Assembly: GCF_002204795.1 (NCBI RefSeq)
Contig: NZ_NIXO01000040.1
Coordinates: 1-58,429 of the forward strand
Length of the DNA stretch: 58,429 nucleotides
Reading direction: 5' to 3'
Source of the DNA: Pseudomonas sp. K2I15
GTDB taxonomy: Bacteria > Pseudomonadota > Gammaproteobacteria > Pseudomonadales > Pseudomonadaceae
How positions within the stretch are numbered: position 1 is the stretch's first letter; every line of letters begins with the position of its first letter. Positions 8,694 through 17,761 of this stretch are shown one piece after another. Below the pieces are notes generated by a model that had not been told where the DNA came from, did not search any database, and worked only from the letters and a program-made list of their open reading frames with translations. A program made the translations under genes and the position numbers.

Positions 8694-8889
8694 GGCGGCC
8701 TCCTGCGAGCCAGGGCATGAAAACAAAGCGCGCAAGACTTATGCCAGAGCAGCGGTCATTGCGCTTTATCGTGGGACCCGGTGCAGTACAGCACCAAAAC
8801 GGCGCAATGGCTGCCGTCATGGTGCGAGGGTTGCACATATTTGTGGCGGGAGTGTGAGGGTGGGTGGTGAATCTACCCACTCAACGGGC

Positions 8890-9102
8890 CTAGTGCCGGG
8901 CGATTACGGCTTCGCGCAGATGCCGAACTTCGAGCAGCTTCTGGCGCATTTCGCGGTGGCGCTTGCCGTTGAGCAATAGCAGCGCAAGCAAGGGTAAAAG
9001 CACGCTCATGCCATAAATGAAGTTATGCGGGCGATACTCGATCGTGGGTGGTTCATTGCTCGATTCCCTTATACAAAATCGACAGGAGTGGTGCCCTGAT
9101 AC
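8890..9102 (-). pseudogene. Truncated second copy of the immunity-like membrane protein
   Basis: Reading on from the TAG of the membrane protein gene at 9103-9105, the same frame stays open for 70 codons to a TAG at 8890. The last about 52 codons (8893-9048) encode a sequence starting PTIEYRPHNFIYG and ending EVRHLREAVIARH. It aligns without gaps to residues 96-147 of the complete neighbour (PMIQYKPHAVLYG ... GIRHIRQ), with about 21 identities and many conservative changes. The first three membrane helices are missing. An internal ATG at 9009 would give 39 residues but has no ribosome site. This is the remnant of a diverged tandem paralogue. The rest of the gap up to 8693 holds nothing I recognise. 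Confidence 0.7.
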
Positions 9103-9555
9103 CTATCGGGTTCGGCCCTTGGTCTTCAAAGACTGCCGAATGTGGCGAATTCCCACGAGTTTAATGCGCATATCTCGCTGAATAGCGCTGTTGAGTATCA
9201 AGAGGCCAAACAGCGGAAAAACCAACGCAAGGCCATAAAGAACGGCGTGCGGCTTGTACTGAATCATGGGAAGCACAAACAGAAAGCAAGCGAAGTAAAT
9301 ACCCACCATTACCCACACCCACGACGGTCGCCCGCGCAAAATCATGAAATTGCTGTGGACCGTTAACAGGATCAGAAATGCCCCGACGAGCATGATCGAA
9401 AAGCCCAAACCTCCAGCGAGAGGCGCATCACGAAAATAGGTCGCAAAGGAAAGCGCCGTCGCGAAGCCCAAAGAAAAATAAGCCGCAAATACACCACCGA
9501 TAAAAGTAAGGAAGTAATGCCTGAAAAAATCACGAAGCGTCATCAGCTCGCTCAT
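9103..9555 (-). CDS. Four-helix membrane protein, probable immunity protein
   Basis: A 150-residue inner-membrane protein with four predicted hydrophobic helices (about 15-35, 45-65, 79-97, 104-122) and a basic C-terminal tail (IRHIRQSLKTKGRTR). It has no recognised catalytic motif. Its ATG overlaps the TGA of the upstream gene (ATGA), so the two are translationally coupled. A small polytopic membrane protein coupled behind a protein with hydrophobic Gly/Ala-rich segments is the usual layout of a membrane-acting toxin with its immunity protein. That role is inference. The remnant of a second copy follows directly in the same frame. Confidence 0.75.
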   Translation of the reverse strand: MSELMTLRDFFRHYFLTFIGGVFAAYFSLGFATALSFATYFRDAPLAGGLGFSIMLVGAFLILLTVHSNFMILRGRPSWVWVMVGIYFACFLFVLPMIQYKPHAVLYGLALVFPLFGLLILNSAIQRDMRIKLVGIRHIRQSLKTKGRTR

Positions 9556-10472
9556 TCTCCGACCTCCTCATACAACCCCAATGCGATGGTTTTTACGTTG
9601 CCCGTGTAAGCACTCCCAATAAGGCCCGCAGTTGCGCCTAAGGCGTCTTTAATCTGGGTTTTGGTGCTGTGTTTAAGTTGGGTCGGGGTAAAACGCTTGG
9701 GCAGTTCGCCCGACAACTGCTTGAGCTTGAGCATCTTCGATGTGAGGCGAGGGTCATTGATGGTCAGCAGTTCTTTTGTGAGCTTCGCTCTTTCTTGTCG
9801 ATTCAAGCCACGAAGCACTTCGCGCAACGTCTTGCCTGTGGCCGCCTTCGCGACATTGACAAGTTTTATTGTCGTCAGGGCGGAGGCACCCACTCCAGCT
9901 AACGATACTGCGTCCAAAACCGTTGAGGTGTTCTGATACCACGCCTCGCTGTCGAGCCAATCATTTCCCTCTGGCCTTGCGACCTCGAGTACCGTTCGAG
10001 TAATGCCATTGAAACACTGGAGTGCGCTTGCACCAGCCGCCGCGTATCCGACCACAACGATGACTGAACTCGCGCCGGCGCTGAATGGAACCAAAATGGT
10101 TCCGCTGGCAATAGCAGCCCAACTGATGACGGCGCCAAAACAAGAAATGCCGGTATTCACCGCCTCACCAATCAGGCGGGATTCGCGCGGATTACTCACA
10201 ACATGTTCAGCAAATTGCGTGGGGGCAATGTACTTCTGCGCCTCCCGCAGAATCACGCGCTTGGGCGTAATGCTGCAGAGGGGTTTGAATTCACGCAGGG
10301 TCACGATGTTGAAGTCAGCATCGATATACACCACACCCGCCCCCACAATGCCGGGGTCGGCGTCAATGGCCGCAAACAGGCGTGGCAGGTTGATCTGGCT
10401 TTCGATGCGCTGGCGCGCCATAAACTGGGAGCGGTTGGAGTCCATGCCGATGCCAAGCAGGGGGCTGCTCAT
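9552..10472 (-). CDS. Gly/Ala-rich protein, candidate membrane-acting toxin
   Basis: A 306-residue protein without signal peptide. Residues 1-95 look like a soluble domain (INLPRLFAAIDADPGIVGAG, VVYIDADFNIVTLRE). Residues about 108-152 are two hydrophobic stretches rich in Gly, Ala and Ser (SWAAIASGTILVPFSAGASS, then VGYAAAGASAL), and a third lies at 186-206. The C-terminal third is basic and helical (LRGLNRQERAKLTKELL), ending in another Gly-rich stretch. The ATG at 10472 has AAGGAAG upstream; the longer frame runs into a REPIN. I recall similar proteins in fluorescent pseudomonads with misleading names such as NAD synthetase, but there is no NAD-synthetase motif here. A pore-forming effector is a hypothesis from the hydrophobic hairpin and the coupled membrane gene. 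Confidence 0.7.
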   Translation of the reverse strand: MSSPLLGIGMDSNRSQFMARQRIESQINLPRLFAAIDADPGIVGAGVVYIDADFNIVTLREFKPLCSITPKRVILREAQKYIAPTQFAEHVVSNPRESRLIGEAVNTGISCFGAVISWAAIASGTILVPFSAGASSVIVVVGYAAAGASALQCFNGITRTVLEVARPEGNDWLDSEAWYQNTSTVLDAVSLAGVGASALTTIKLVNVAKAATGKTLREVLRGLNRQERAKLTKELLTINDPRLTSKMLKLKQLSGELPKRFTPTQLKHSTKTQIKDALGATAGLIGSAYTGNVKTIALGLYEEVGE

Positions 10473-10515
10473 GGGGGGTGTTCTTCCTTGAAATGAGTGG
10501 TGACTGAACTGGCGC

Positions 10516-10598
10516 TTTCGCGAGCAAGCCCGCTCCCACATTCGACCGCATTCTCATGCTGGAACCCGGTCAAGTGTGGGAGCGGGCTTGCTCGCGAA
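10516..10598. repeat. REPIN (paired inverted REP)
   Basis: Arms TTCGCGAGCAAGCCCGCTCC and the complementary GTGGGAGCGGGCTTGCTCGC enclose a 33-base spacer. It lies directly upstream of the candidate toxin gene. Confidence 0.9.
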
Positions 10599-10650
10599 GG
10601 TGATTTAATGGGCGCCACCTTAACAAACAGACTACCCACCCGCTAGAAAG

Positions 10651-10679
10651 CAAAACGCCAGCACGAGGCTGGCGTTTTG
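10651..10679 (-). terminator. Terminator of ygiQ
   Basis: A perfect 12-bp stem (CAAAACGCCAGC / GCTGGCGTTTTG) with a 5-base loop, 16 bases after the ygiQ stop codon. The stem itself ends in T-rich sequence in both directions. Confidence 0.8.
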
Positions 10680-10694
10680 CGTTTCAGGCTGCGA

Positions 10695-12998
<2,304 letters not shown>

Positions 12999-13097
12999 GA
13001 CGGTGACCGGTGTTGAGATGAAAAATCGCGGGCGCGGAATATAGCACAAAATTTGACCAATTCCGACCTTTGCAGTCGGAATTGGCAGGACGACTTT

Positions 13098-14492
13098 TTA
13101 CTCGTCGTCGAAGTTGTAGCTACCCGGCGCCAGGTTTTCGAAGCGGGTGTATTTACCGATAAACGCCAGGCGCGTGGTACCGATTGGCCCGTTACGCTGT
13201 TTACCGATAATGATTTCAGCGATGCCTTTATGCTCGGTTTCCGGGTGATACACCTCGTCCCGGTAAACGAACATGATCACGTCAGCATCCTGCTCGATCG
13301 CTCCGGATTCCCGCAAGTCGGAGTTGATCGGGCGTTTGTTCGGGCGCTGCTCCAGGGATCGGTTGAGCTGCGACAGGGCAACCACCGGGCAGTTGAATTC
13401 CTTGGCCAGGGCTTTCAACGAGCGGGAAATCTCGGAAATCTCGTTGGTCCGGCTGTCACCGCTGGAACCCGGGATCTGCATCAGTTGCAGGTAGTCGATC
13501 ATGATCAGGGCGATGTCGCCGTGCTCACGCACCAGGCGCCGGGTACGTGCGCGCATTTCCGACGGGCTGATGCCCGCCGTGTCATCGATAAACAGCTTGC
13601 GGTCGTTAAGCAGGTTGACCGCCGAGGTCAGGCGCGGCCAATCGTCGTCTTCCAGGCGACCGGCACGCACCTTGGTCTGGTCGATGCGGCCCAGGGACGA
13701 CAACATACGCATGATCAGCGATTCACCTGGCATCTCCAGGGAGTAAACCAGTACGGCCTTGTCACTGCGCAACACGGCGTTTTCCACCAGGTTCATGGCG
13801 AAGGTGGTTTTACCCATGGACGGACGGCCGGCGACGATGATCAGGTCAGACGGCTGCAGGCCGCTGGTCATGCCGTCGAGGTCGGTGTAGCCGGTGGACA
13901 GGCCGGTGATGGCGTTGTCGGTGTTGAACAAGGTATCGATGCGGTCGATGGCCTTGGTCAGCAGGTCGTTGACGCTCACCGGGCCGCCGGTTTTAGGCCG
14001 GGCCTCGGCGATCTGGAAGATTTGCCGTTCGGCTTCGTCGAGAATCTCTTCGGCGGTGCGGCCTTCGGGGTTGAAGGCGCTGTCGGCGATCTCGGTGGCG
14101 ATGCCGATCAACTGGCGCAACGTGGCCCGCGCACGGACGATCTGTGCATAGGCCTTGATGTTGGCGACCGATGGCGTGTTTTTCGCCAGCTCACCCAGGT
14201 AACCCAGGCCGCCCACTTGGGACGTCTGGCCTTCCTTGTCCAATTGCTCGGCCAGGGTCACCACGTCGATCGGTGAGTTCTGGTCGGCCAGCTTGGCAAT
14301 GGCACGGAAGATCAGGCGGTGGTCATGACGGTAGAAATCGCCGTCCGAGACTTGATCCAGCACGCGCTCCCAGGCGTTGTTGTCCAGCATCAAACCACCG
14401 AGCACGGCCTGTTCGGCCTCGATGGAATGTGGCGGCACCTTCAGGGCAGCGGTTTGCAGGTCATATTGCTCAGGAGCGGAGATATCGTTCAT
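13098..14492 (-). CDS. dnaB: Replicative DNA helicase DnaB
   Basis: Hexameric 5'-3' helicase that drives the replication fork and binds DnaG primase and DnaC/loader proteins. 464 residues, the same length as P. aeruginosa DnaB. The N-terminal domain begins with PPHSIEAEQAVLGG; the RecA-like ATPase has Walker A GRPSMGKTTFA near residue 230 and Walker B LIMIDYLQLM near residue 340. No intein is present. The ATG at 14492 is preceded in frame by a GTG at 14498. A terminator lies between rplI and dnaB, so dnaB is probably expressed from its own promoter. Confidence 0.97.
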   Translation of the reverse strand: MNDISAPEQYDLQTAALKVPPHSIEAEQAVLGGLMLDNNAWERVLDQVSDGDFYRHDHRLIFRAIAKLADQNSPIDVVTLAEQLDKEGQTSQVGGLGYLGELAKNTPSVANIKAYAQIVRARATLRQLIGIATEIADSAFNPEGRTAEEILDEAERQIFQIAEARPKTGGPVSVNDLLTKAIDRIDTLFNTDNAITGLSTGYTDLDGMTSGLQPSDLIIVAGRPSMGKTTFAMNLVENAVLRSDKAVLVYSLEMPGESLIMRMLSSLGRIDQTKVRAGRLEDDDWPRLTSAVNLLNDRKLFIDDTAGISPSEMRARTRRLVREHGDIALIMIDYLQLMQIPGSSGDSRTNEISEISRSLKALAKEFNCPVVALSQLNRSLEQRPNKRPINSDLRESGAIEQDADVIMFVYRDEVYHPETEHKGIAEIIIGKQRNGPIGTTRLAFIGKYTRFENLAPGSYNFDDE

Positions 14493-14542
14493 GGCCACTT
14501 GGAATAGTTGGAAAATCAGGGGCTACAGAAAACAAAAGGCAG

Positions 14543-14579
14543 AAAAACAAAAGGCACGACCTGTAAACAGGATCGTGCC
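14543..14579 (-). terminator. Terminator after rplI
   Basis: On the minus strand GGCACGA pairs with TCGTGCC, with an extended CCTG/CAGG inner stem, followed by TTTTGTTTTT. It separates the ribosomal protein operon from dnaB. Confidence 0.8.
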
Positions 14580-14626
14580 CGATGTTAACCGCCCGGCACG
14601 CTAGGTGCCAGTCAGTTAGGTGCTGC

Positions 14627-15073
14627 TTAAGCTGCTACCACAACAACGCGTACGGTTGCTTCGACTTCAGCGTGCAGGTGCACGGCTACATCGAATTCGC
14701 CAACGTTGCGGATGGTGCCGTTCGGCAGACGAACTTCGCTCTTCTGCACTTCAACGCCGGAGGCGGTCAGTGCATCAGCGATGTCGTGGGTGCCGATCGA
14801 ACCGAACAGCTTGCCTTCGTCACCGGCGGTGGCAGTGATAGTCACTTCCAGCTCAGCCAGTTGGGCAGCGCGAGTTTCGGCCGAAGCTTTTTTGTCTGCT
14901 GCTGCTTTTTCCAGCTCAGCACGACGCTCTTCAAACGCAGCCAGGTTGGCAGCGGTTGCAGCGGTGGCTTTGCCGTATGGCAGCAGGTAGTTACGACCGT
15001 AGCCGGCCTTAACGTTCACTTTGTCGCCCAGGTTGCCCAGGTTGGCGACTTTTTCCAGAAGGATCAGTTGCAT
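14627..15073 (-). CDS. rplI: 50S ribosomal protein L9
   Basis: 148 residues, normal length. The N-terminal RNA-binding domain starts MQLILLEKVANLGNLGDKV with the conserved GYGRNYLLP segment; a long central helix rich in Ala, Glu and Lys connects to the C-terminal domain. AGAGGA lies eight bases before the ATG. It is the last gene of the rpsF-rpsR-DUF2232-rplI transcription unit. Confidence 0.98.
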   Translation of the reverse strand: MQLILLEKVANLGNLGDKVNVKAGYGRNYLLPYGKATAATAANLAAFEERRAELEKAAADKKASAETRAAQLAELEVTITATAGDEGKLFGSIGTHDIADALTASGVEVQKSEVRLPNGTIRNVGEFDVAVHLHAEVEATVRVVVVAA

Positions 15074-15091
15074 GTGAAAATCCTCTAACTT

Positions 15092-15979
15092 TTAACCTTC
15101 ACCGTTCGCGTTATCGGCGTCTTTCGACGCCAGACGACCGCGAAAATCAATCAGGCCGTCGACAATGGCCAAGACCACGAGTAACGGATAGATCAGCTGC
15201 ATGAACAGCAACAGCGTCACGTACAACCCCACCAGCCAGAACCTGGCCAGTCGCTTTTGCGCCACCAGCCCATGAATCAGGGACAGCCCGGCAAATACCA
15301 GCGGTACGCTGCACAACGGCACCAATAGCGCCAAGCCAAAAGTCGGCCCGACCACCATGAACGCCAGCAGCAACATCGCCGGTCCTGCGGGGATTCTGAT
15401 ACTGCGAAACTCGCGACCAAAACCACCCGGGTTATACAACAACGCCTGCCAGTAACGCCCAAGAATCAGGCTCAGCACGCTGACGATCTGCAACAAGGCC
15501 GCAATCAGGCCGGTAAGCATGGGTGCAATCACTGACGCCAAGCGCGCTCGCTCATCTACCGACAACTGCTGGTAGAGATCCCCGAGGGCCAGCGGCAGGA
15601 TCTTTACGATCTCCTGCGCCAGCGCCTCGATTTGCGGGCGGAAAGCCGCGCCAAGCGCCAGTGAATACACCAACCCCAATGCCACGCTGACCAGCAGCGT
15701 ACGGACCCAGGACTCACTTGCGCGTAAAACCAACGCAAGGGCCGATGAACCGAGCAGTACCAGAAGTACCCGTGGATCATCGAATTTCAACCACCAGACC
15801 AAGGCCGGCAGCATTCCCAGGGCAAGAACGCCAAGGGCGTCCTTCAAACCGCGCCGCAGGAGCACAAGGCAACCTGCAGCAGCACCCAACCAATACAACA
15901 ACGGCAACGCTGCACATCCAGCCACTACCAGAGTGGCCTGCACACGACCGCGCATGATGAACTCAGCTAAGGCGCGCAT
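15092..15979 (-). CDS. DUF2232 / YybS-like integral membrane protein
   Basis: A 295-residue protein with about seven to eight hydrophobic helices spread over its length, no signal peptide and few charged residues outside the loops. Length and topology fit the YybS-like DUF2232 family, which lacks a known function. It sits between rpsR and rplI, a position conserved in Pseudomonas and unexpected for a ribosomal protein operon. The spacing to rplI is 18 bases, so it is co-transcribed. It may be a transporter component, but this is a guess. Confidence 0.85.
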   Translation of the reverse strand: MRALAEFIMRGRVQATLVVAGCAALPLLYWLGAAAGCLVLLRRGLKDALGVLALGMLPALVWWLKFDDPRVLLVLLGSSALALVLRASESWVRTLLVSVALGLVYSLALGAAFRPQIEALAQEIVKILPLALGDLYQQLSVDERARLASVIAPMLTGLIAALLQIVSVLSLILGRYWQALLYNPGGFGREFRSIRIPAGPAMLLLAFMVVGPTFGLALLVPLCSVPLVFAGLSLIHGLVAQKRLARFWLVGLYVTLLLFMQLIYPLLVVLAIVDGLIDFRGRLASKDADNANGEG

Positions 15980-16015
15980 GCATTCAATCCCTTACTACTT
16001 GTCGACTGCCCGGTC

Positions 16016-16246
16016 TCAGCGGCCGTGGCTGTCGGTGTAGGCCAGCAGGGCCAGGAAGCGGGCGCGCTTGATAGCGGTGGCCAGCTGACGCTGATAACGA
16101 GCTTTGGTACCGGTGATGCGGCTTGGAACAATTTTGCCGGTCTCGGATACGTAGGCTTTCAGAGTGTTGAGATCTTTGTAATCGATCTCCTTCACGTCTT
16201 CAGCGGTGAAGCGGCAGAATTTACGACGACGGAAGAAACGTGCCAT
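16016..16246 (-). CDS. rpsR: 30S ribosomal protein S18
   Basis: 76 residues, normal length; starts [20 protein letters not shown] and contains the family stretch [18 protein letters not shown]18 binds S6 as a heterodimer on the 30S platform. AAGGAG precedes the ATG. It lies 28 bases after rpsF in the same operon. Confidence 0.98.
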
Positions 16247-16274
16247 TTGATAGGCTCCTTAAAAGGTCCGTGGA

Positions 16275-16697
16275 TTACTCGTCAGCGTTATCGCTGTTGT
16301 CGCTGTCATCACTATCAGCGCTTTCAGCGCCTTCGTGCTCAGGACGGTCGCGACGCTCACGGCGCTCACTGCGGTTTTCTTCAGCCTTGAGCATCTCGGA
16401 TTGGCCGGTAACGGCTTCTTCGCGACGGATGACCAGGTTACGGATCACTGCATCGTTGTAGCGGAAGTTGTCTTCCAGCTCGGCCAGGGCCTTGCCAGTG
16501 CATTCAACGTTCAGCATCACGTAGTGAGCCTTGTGAACATTGTTGATTGCGTAGGCCAGTTGACGACGGCCCCAATCTTCCAGACGGTGGATTTTGCCGC
16601 CGTCTTCTTCGATCAGCTTGGTGTAACGCTCTACCATGCCGCCGACTTGCTCGCTTTGATCCGGGTGGACCAAAAAGATGATTTCGTAATGACGCAT
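16275..16697 (-). CDS. rpsF: 30S ribosomal protein S6
   Basis: 140 residues. The ferredoxin-like fold begins MRHYEIIFLVHPDQSEQV; the C-terminus is an acidic Glu/Asp/Ser tail (DSDDSDNSDNADE) of the kind that RimK-type ligases extend with glutamates in related bacteria. First gene of the operon, with AAGGAG before the ATG and a hairpin leader that may bind the S6:S18 dimer. Confidence 0.97.
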   Translation of the reverse strand: MRHYEIIFLVHPDQSEQVGGMVERYTKLIEEDGGKIHRLEDWGRRQLAYAINNVHKAHYVMLNVECTGKALAELEDNFRYNDAVIRNLVIRREEAVTGQSEMLKAEENRSERRERRDRPEHEGAESADSDDSDNSDNADE

Positions 16698-16719
16698 GAA
16701 TGCTCCTTACGGGTTGTAG

Positions 16720-16744
16720 CCTGCCGCTCAAAAACGGTCAGACA
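16720..16744 (-). promoter_or_regulatory. Candidate S6:S18 autoregulatory leader hairpin
   Basis: On the minus strand, 23 bases upstream of rpsF, GUCUG-A-CCG pairs with CGG-CAGGC around an 8-base loop, leaving a single bulged A next to a CCG triplet. rpsF leaders in many bacteria carry a hairpin with a conserved CCG that binds the S6:S18 complex and represses the operon. The fit here is by eye. Confidence 0.45.
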
Positions 16745-16892
16745 AGGAGTGAATGACACTTATGGATCTCGCCAAACGGAGGCACATGCGTGCCTGCCAT
16801 GAAGGCAAGGGGCGCAATTGTAGAGAAGGGGGAGAAAGGGTGCAAGGTGATTGGCGATTATTTGAACAATCACCCCCACACCACAAAAACAA

Positions 16893-16984
16893 ATGTGGGA
16901 GGGGGCTTGCTCCCGAAAGCGGTATGCCAGGCAGCAAATGCACTGGCTGATACACCGTATTCGGGAGCAAGCCCCCTCCCACAT
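16893..16984. repeat. REPIN, GGGGGCTTGCTCCCG type
   Basis: Arms ATGTGGGAGGGGGCTTGCTC and the complementary copy ending in CCCTCCCACAT enclose a spacer of about 45 bases. The arm differs from most others in the window (GGAGGGGGC rather than GGAGCGGGC, and CTCCCG rather than CTCGCG), so it belongs to another REP class. Confidence 0.9.
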
Positions 16985-17005
16985 TTTGAGCGGCGCGAAA
17001 CTTGG

Positions 17006-17761
17006 CTACTTCTTAGTCTTGGCCTTGACGCCACGCTGGCGCCGGGCTTCGAACAGGCAGACGCCCGTTGCGACGGAAACGTTGAGACTGCTGACGCTAC
17101 CGGCCATCGGCAGGTGCACCAGGTAGTCGCAATGCTCACGGGTCAGACGACGCATGCCCTTGCCTTCGGCACCCATGATCAGGATGGTCGGCCCGGTGAG
17201 GTCCTGGTCATAAATGCTAACCTCGGCCTCCCCTGCCGTGCCCACGACCCACAGGCCGCGCTGCTGGAGCTTCTCCAGGGTGCGCGCCAGGTTGGTCACA
17301 GCCACCAACGGAATCACTTCCGCCGCACCGCAGGCGACTTTACGCACGACAGGCGTCAAGGTTGCCGATTTGTCTTTAGGCACGATCACCGCCAGCGCGC
17401 CGGCAGCATCGGCCGAACGCAGGCAGGCACCGAGGTTGTGCGGGTCGGTCACGCCGTCGAGCACCAGCAACAGCGGCGCGCCTTCGGTGCGATCAAGCAG
17501 CTCGTCGAGCATCGCTTCGCCCCAGACCTGGCTCGGGCTTACGTCCGCTACCACGCCTTGGTGAACGCCTTCGACCCAGACGTCCATTTCGCGACGCTCG
17601 GCCTGGCCGATCGCAACTTTATTTTGATTGGCCAGCTCGACCAGCGCTTGAACGCGCGGCTCACTGCGGCCTTCTGCCAACCACACCTGCTTGACGCGTT
17701 TCGGGTGGTGACGCAGCAATGCTTCTACGGCGTGAACGCCGTAGATTTTTTCCAGACTCAT
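17006..17761 (-). CDS. rlmB: 23S rRNA (guanosine(2251)-2'-O)-methyltransferase RlmB
   Basis: A SPOUT-family methyltransferase of 251 residues. The N-terminal substrate-binding domain starts MSLEKIYGVHAVEALLRHHP; the C-terminal knot domain shows the family motifs LDGVTDPHNLGACLRSADAAG, MGAEGKGMRRL and MAGSVSSLNVSVATGVCLFE. It methylates the 2'-OH of G2251 in the ribosomal P loop. Its ATG overlaps the TGA of rnr by four bases, so it is translated together with RNase R, an arrangement also seen in E. coli. Confidence 0.97.
   Translation of the reverse strand: MSLEKIYGVHAVEALLRHHPKRVKQVWLAEGRSEPRVQALVELANQNKVAIGQAERREMDVWVEGVHQGVVADVSPSQVWGEAMLDELLDRTEGAPLLLVLDGVTDPHNLGACLRSADAAGALAVIVPKDKSATLTPVVRKVACGAAEVIPLVAVTNLARTLEKLQQRGLWVVGTAGEAEVSIYDQDLTGPTILIMGAEGKGMRRLTREHCDYLVHLPMAGSVSSLNVSVATGVCLFEARRQRGVKAKTKK

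Noticed and set aside
9007..9009. Start of a 39-residue protein within the immunity-like remnant
   Set aside because: The ATG has no ribosome site, and the sequence is explained as the tail of a truncated paralogue.
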